Shown: positions 40,861 to 43,592 of the stretch, in pieces
Layout: the number at the start of each line of letters is the position of its first letter
Numbering within the stretch: position 1 is the first letter of the stretch
Origin: Phoronis australis
Lineage: Eukaryota; Phoronida; Phoronidae
Length of the DNA: 43,592 nucleotides
NCBI GenBank assembly: GCA_002633005.1
Contig: NMRA01000086.1
Coordinates: 545,975-589,566, forward strand
Reading direction: 5' to 3'
The notes under the pieces: generated by a model
What the model was told of the DNA's origin: nothing
Seen by the model: only the letters and a program-made list of their open reading frames with translations
The model's database searches: none
Program-made: the position numbers and the translations under genes

Positions 40861-41265
40861 TTTCCTACAATGCGCTCATAATAAATATTTTAAGCATTGC
40901 AATAAATAATGAGAACTTAACTAAGAATTGCAAATTATTTAGATAAAGACAATCAATTGTAATAAATATATTTTTAAATTTATGTAATGATATAAATATT
41001 TAAGAAGCATTTAGTTGTTGAACACTAACGTTCAAAATACATTTTGGTTACTTATGTGTATTAGTTACGCGGGGTTTTTGCTACTGGTTGAAAAACGCAG
41101 GAAAACGGAAAACAAGCAAGATGGAGATCCAGATTGAACAAAATGCAATCAGCCTGATTTTTTCTTAATGTGTGTAAGTAAACTTGTTTTTCACTTAAAC
41201 GGTTGCAATGAGCAAGGTGTCAGTTGACTCAGATTTTGCATGCACCCCCGCCATCGTTAGCTGTA

Positions 41266-41400
41266 TACTGGGGAACCCAATGGTCGTCCGCCTAAGCATA
41301 AAACCGACTTGCTGTTGTACTCACCGAATTATTCCACTTCAAAGTTATCATCTGAATAGGATTCGATTTAACTCTCACAGATATACCGCATTCATCGATT
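41266..41400 (-). repeat. dispersed repeat, copy B
   Basis: Reverse complement of 24190-24327, sharing GTGAGAGTTAAATC, CCTATTCAGAT, AACTTTGAAGTGGAAT, GGTTTTATGCTTAGGCGGAC and GACCATTGGGTTCC. It ends at GTATAC in both copies, after which the flanks differ. Confidence 0.88.
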
Positions 41401-43048
41401 CGGAAGTTTTGGTAATTGTTTACAATATGACGACATTGACTTACACAAATGATTTTGGTATTGTTCGATTCCTTGCAACGTTATCTTCCTAAAGATACAA
41501 CGAATTTTTTTCTACCCTGCTCCCTTACTATTTTATCGTGAAATTTCGGCTCGGACTATTTCCCGGTACTCGGTAATAACACTGCCATGTTGAATGGAAG
41601 GAGTCACCTGGCGTTCCAAAACTGAACTAATTTACCGACTTCTGCAGATTGTCGCTTTTCACAAGTTCAAATTGACCGCCGAAACCCGTCTATCTCCTGC
41701 TTGAGTTACGGTCCTAAGGGTTCGAATTCGATCCTATGGTGACCCTGGTACGCATCTGCTATAAGCAAGAATCCGCGAAAAAGCGGAAGTTGTTTTTGAG
41801 GTCCCAATTGGTGAACAGGGTTTCACTTCAAACAATTTTCGTGGAAAAATGGTCAAATGGTCACAATTATAAATAAAAACTGGAAAAGGTGAAATGCTGC
41901 TACTTGTTCCTCCATATTATGTCGGGGGAAACTAGCGCGAATCTCGCGCGGGCAAACACCATTCATTAACAACATGTGTCGCTGCAATCTTGAGAGGAGT
42001 TGAGCTAACATGGCGGTGTCAATCGGGAAATAGTGCGACCCGAAATTCGACAATAAAATACAGAGGAATCGCGGTAGGGAAACATTCATATATTTTTGGA
42101 ANACCTACATGTAGTTTGTTTTAACACTTTAAAACGCTACATTCAATGTCCTGTATGTTTGGGGTGTGTTCCACAGACCGAAGAAAATCGCAAACAACGT
42201 AAGATAACGCAAAATTTCTCAAGATATCGCCATACATTACAAGTGAAGTACGTGAACACACTAGCTTTTCTCGCGAGTTTCTTGGCTCTACCGAACGACA
42301 CTCAGACCTCGACGAACGACTAATAGTAAAGTGGTAAATTCCACTTCTGCTCAGACATCGTGGTGGAGAATTGCGGGTCATCTGGGTTGTCACAAGGGGG
42401 CCCTGGTGAGCAATGAACTCAAAACTTTCAGTAACTGCTTTCCTTTCAAGCTCAGAGATAGCGAGCAGTAAGTAAAACTGTAACTACATGTAGTAACGTT
42501 AATTCGCGCTGTAAGACCCATGCTCAAATAGATAAATATTTCTTTTTATTTTATTAAAGTGACAACTACCACAATATATCATTCATGTACACAATTTTAA
42601 ATAGAAGACCCCAACCACGTGTGGGTTTACAAGTCACTAATTGATAAAAAATAATCATTGATTACAAAATTCCACAACACCCGAAAAATTTAACAGGAAT
42701 AATTTACTGTCCTTATTCAAATACAGTTATGTTCAGAGGATAAAGCAAAATAGCACAAATCGGTTCTGGTCTGCGGCGCGACTTATTTTCAAAAAGCACC
42801 TCCCCCCCGTATCCGCCCGAAACTCGCCCGTCAACACCTGCAACGGCAATCAAATAATCACATCACTGAAGCTGATATGAGATATGAAGAACGGCACCAC
42901 TTTTGTTAACTTTGTGGAAAACTAAACAAGTAAATACTGTATACCGCATCACTTTAACAATTTCCAAAACACAGACCAGAACCAACTACGCTTTTCTGCC
43001 TAATGTGCTGTAAATTGGGCATTTGTGAAAAGTTGTACTTAGAAATCA

Positions 43049-43070
43049 AAAAAAAAAAAAAAAAAAAAAT
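43049..43070 (+). repeat. A homopolymer run
   Basis: About 21 consecutive A after ATC, then TCCCAG. It could be a retroposon tail, but no body was recognised upstream. Confidence 0.8.
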
Positions 43071-43592
43071 CCCAGTCCTGTTCTCCAACCTCGTCATTAC
43101 ACAAAATACGCGTCTTTCTGTTGGGACAAAAACGCTACAGACTGACTCAAACTGCACCTCATTGCTTGAAAAGAAAAAGCCCTCGCAGGTGTTATTTTTG
43201 GCAAATTTCTCGGTGTCCGTTTTCAAAAACCACAAAGAAGAGTGGAAGCTTTATTTCAAACGAAGTGACCCGACAACTTAGCTACAGCCACACCCTTGTT
43301 TCGTAATTCTGCAAGAGCGCCGTTTTGGTGTATTTTAAACAACTTTGATACCAAAATGAATGCGTCAGCATGTAAACTATACCTTACTAGGCAGGCAACA
43401 AGCAATCAGAGTCTACATACATGGGCGGTGCAGCCCACGTCCTGGGTCAGACTCTTCATTTTTCATACATACATGTATGATGACCTAATTATATTGACTT
43501 TTGAACTTACTAATTAGAGAACCTAATGCTCGTTCTCCTGATTCTGCAACCACTTTTGATTTGATTTCTTATCATATTCAAGAACCTCATTG

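Larger units (their letters stand above)
40861..43592. other. upstream of CTDP1; no gene seen
   Basis: No coding exon is recognised. It holds a dispersed repeat copy (41266-41410), an ACTACATGTAGT palindrome near 42484, an undetermined base at 42102 and an A-run at about 43049-43069. The open frames over 42096-42393 and 42954-43281 show no family resemblance. Confidence 0.5.

Noticed and set aside
41208-41492. 94-codon + strand frame as a gene divergent from CTDP1
   Set aside because: It runs antisense through the dispersed repeat and shows no family resemblance.

Overview
This is a eukaryotic genomic window. It has spliced genes with GT-AG introns of 0.1-5 kb, AT-rich non-coding DNA, one assembly gap (19275-19416) and no operon-like packing. 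The three recognisable genes are conserved across animals. The intronic minisatellites, LINE tails and DNA transposons suggest a marine invertebrate (amphioxus-, hemichordate- or echinoderm-like, or possibly a lophotrochozoan). I cannot name the species from sequence alone. Genes: (1) CHMP1A, + strand, coding span 2650-15175, seven coding exons giving 199 aa. It is an ESCRT-III subunit with a C-terminal MIM1 motif. (2) MRPS17 (mitochondrial ribosomal protein uS17m), - strand, 25107-21140, two coding exons, 133 aa. (3) CTDP1/FCP1, the RNA polymerase II CTD phosphatase, - strand, 40839-28674, seven coding exons, 800 aa. It keeps the catalytic DLDQT motif, the downstream Asp pair, a BRCT domain and acidic C-terminal segments. 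All three models were assembled by eye from family similarity plus splice sites that preserve phase. Layout: 1-2649 is upstream DNA with unidentified open frames. 2650-15175 is CHMP1A; its introns hold a LINE tail, three coding-length minisatellites (30, 15 and 33 bp units) and a large ~150 bp tandem array with CTCF-core-like boxes, which is interrupted by a THAP-containing TTAA element. 15176-21139 is non-coding, with a 34 bp tandem repeat, a hairpin repeat and the gap. 21140-25107 is MRPS17, with a dead LINE reverse-transcriptase piece and a tRNA-derived repeat in its intron. 25108-28673 is non-coding with two minisatellites. 28674-40839 is CTDP1; its introns hold a second, inverted CTCF-box array, a 28 bp minisatellite, a solo LTR with target duplication, a hAT-like MITE and a foldback repeat. 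40840-43592 is upstream of CTDP1 and holds a dispersed repeat copy but no gene I recognise. The genes are housekeeping (membrane scission, mitochondrial translation, transcription recycling), and nothing in the sequence links them functionally. The least ordinary material is the repeat layer: arrays whose every monomer carries a CTCF-like core box, ending in a conserved hairpin; a transposon whose empty site can be read from a neighbouring monomer; and two cases where tandem duplication copied a gene's own splice acceptor.
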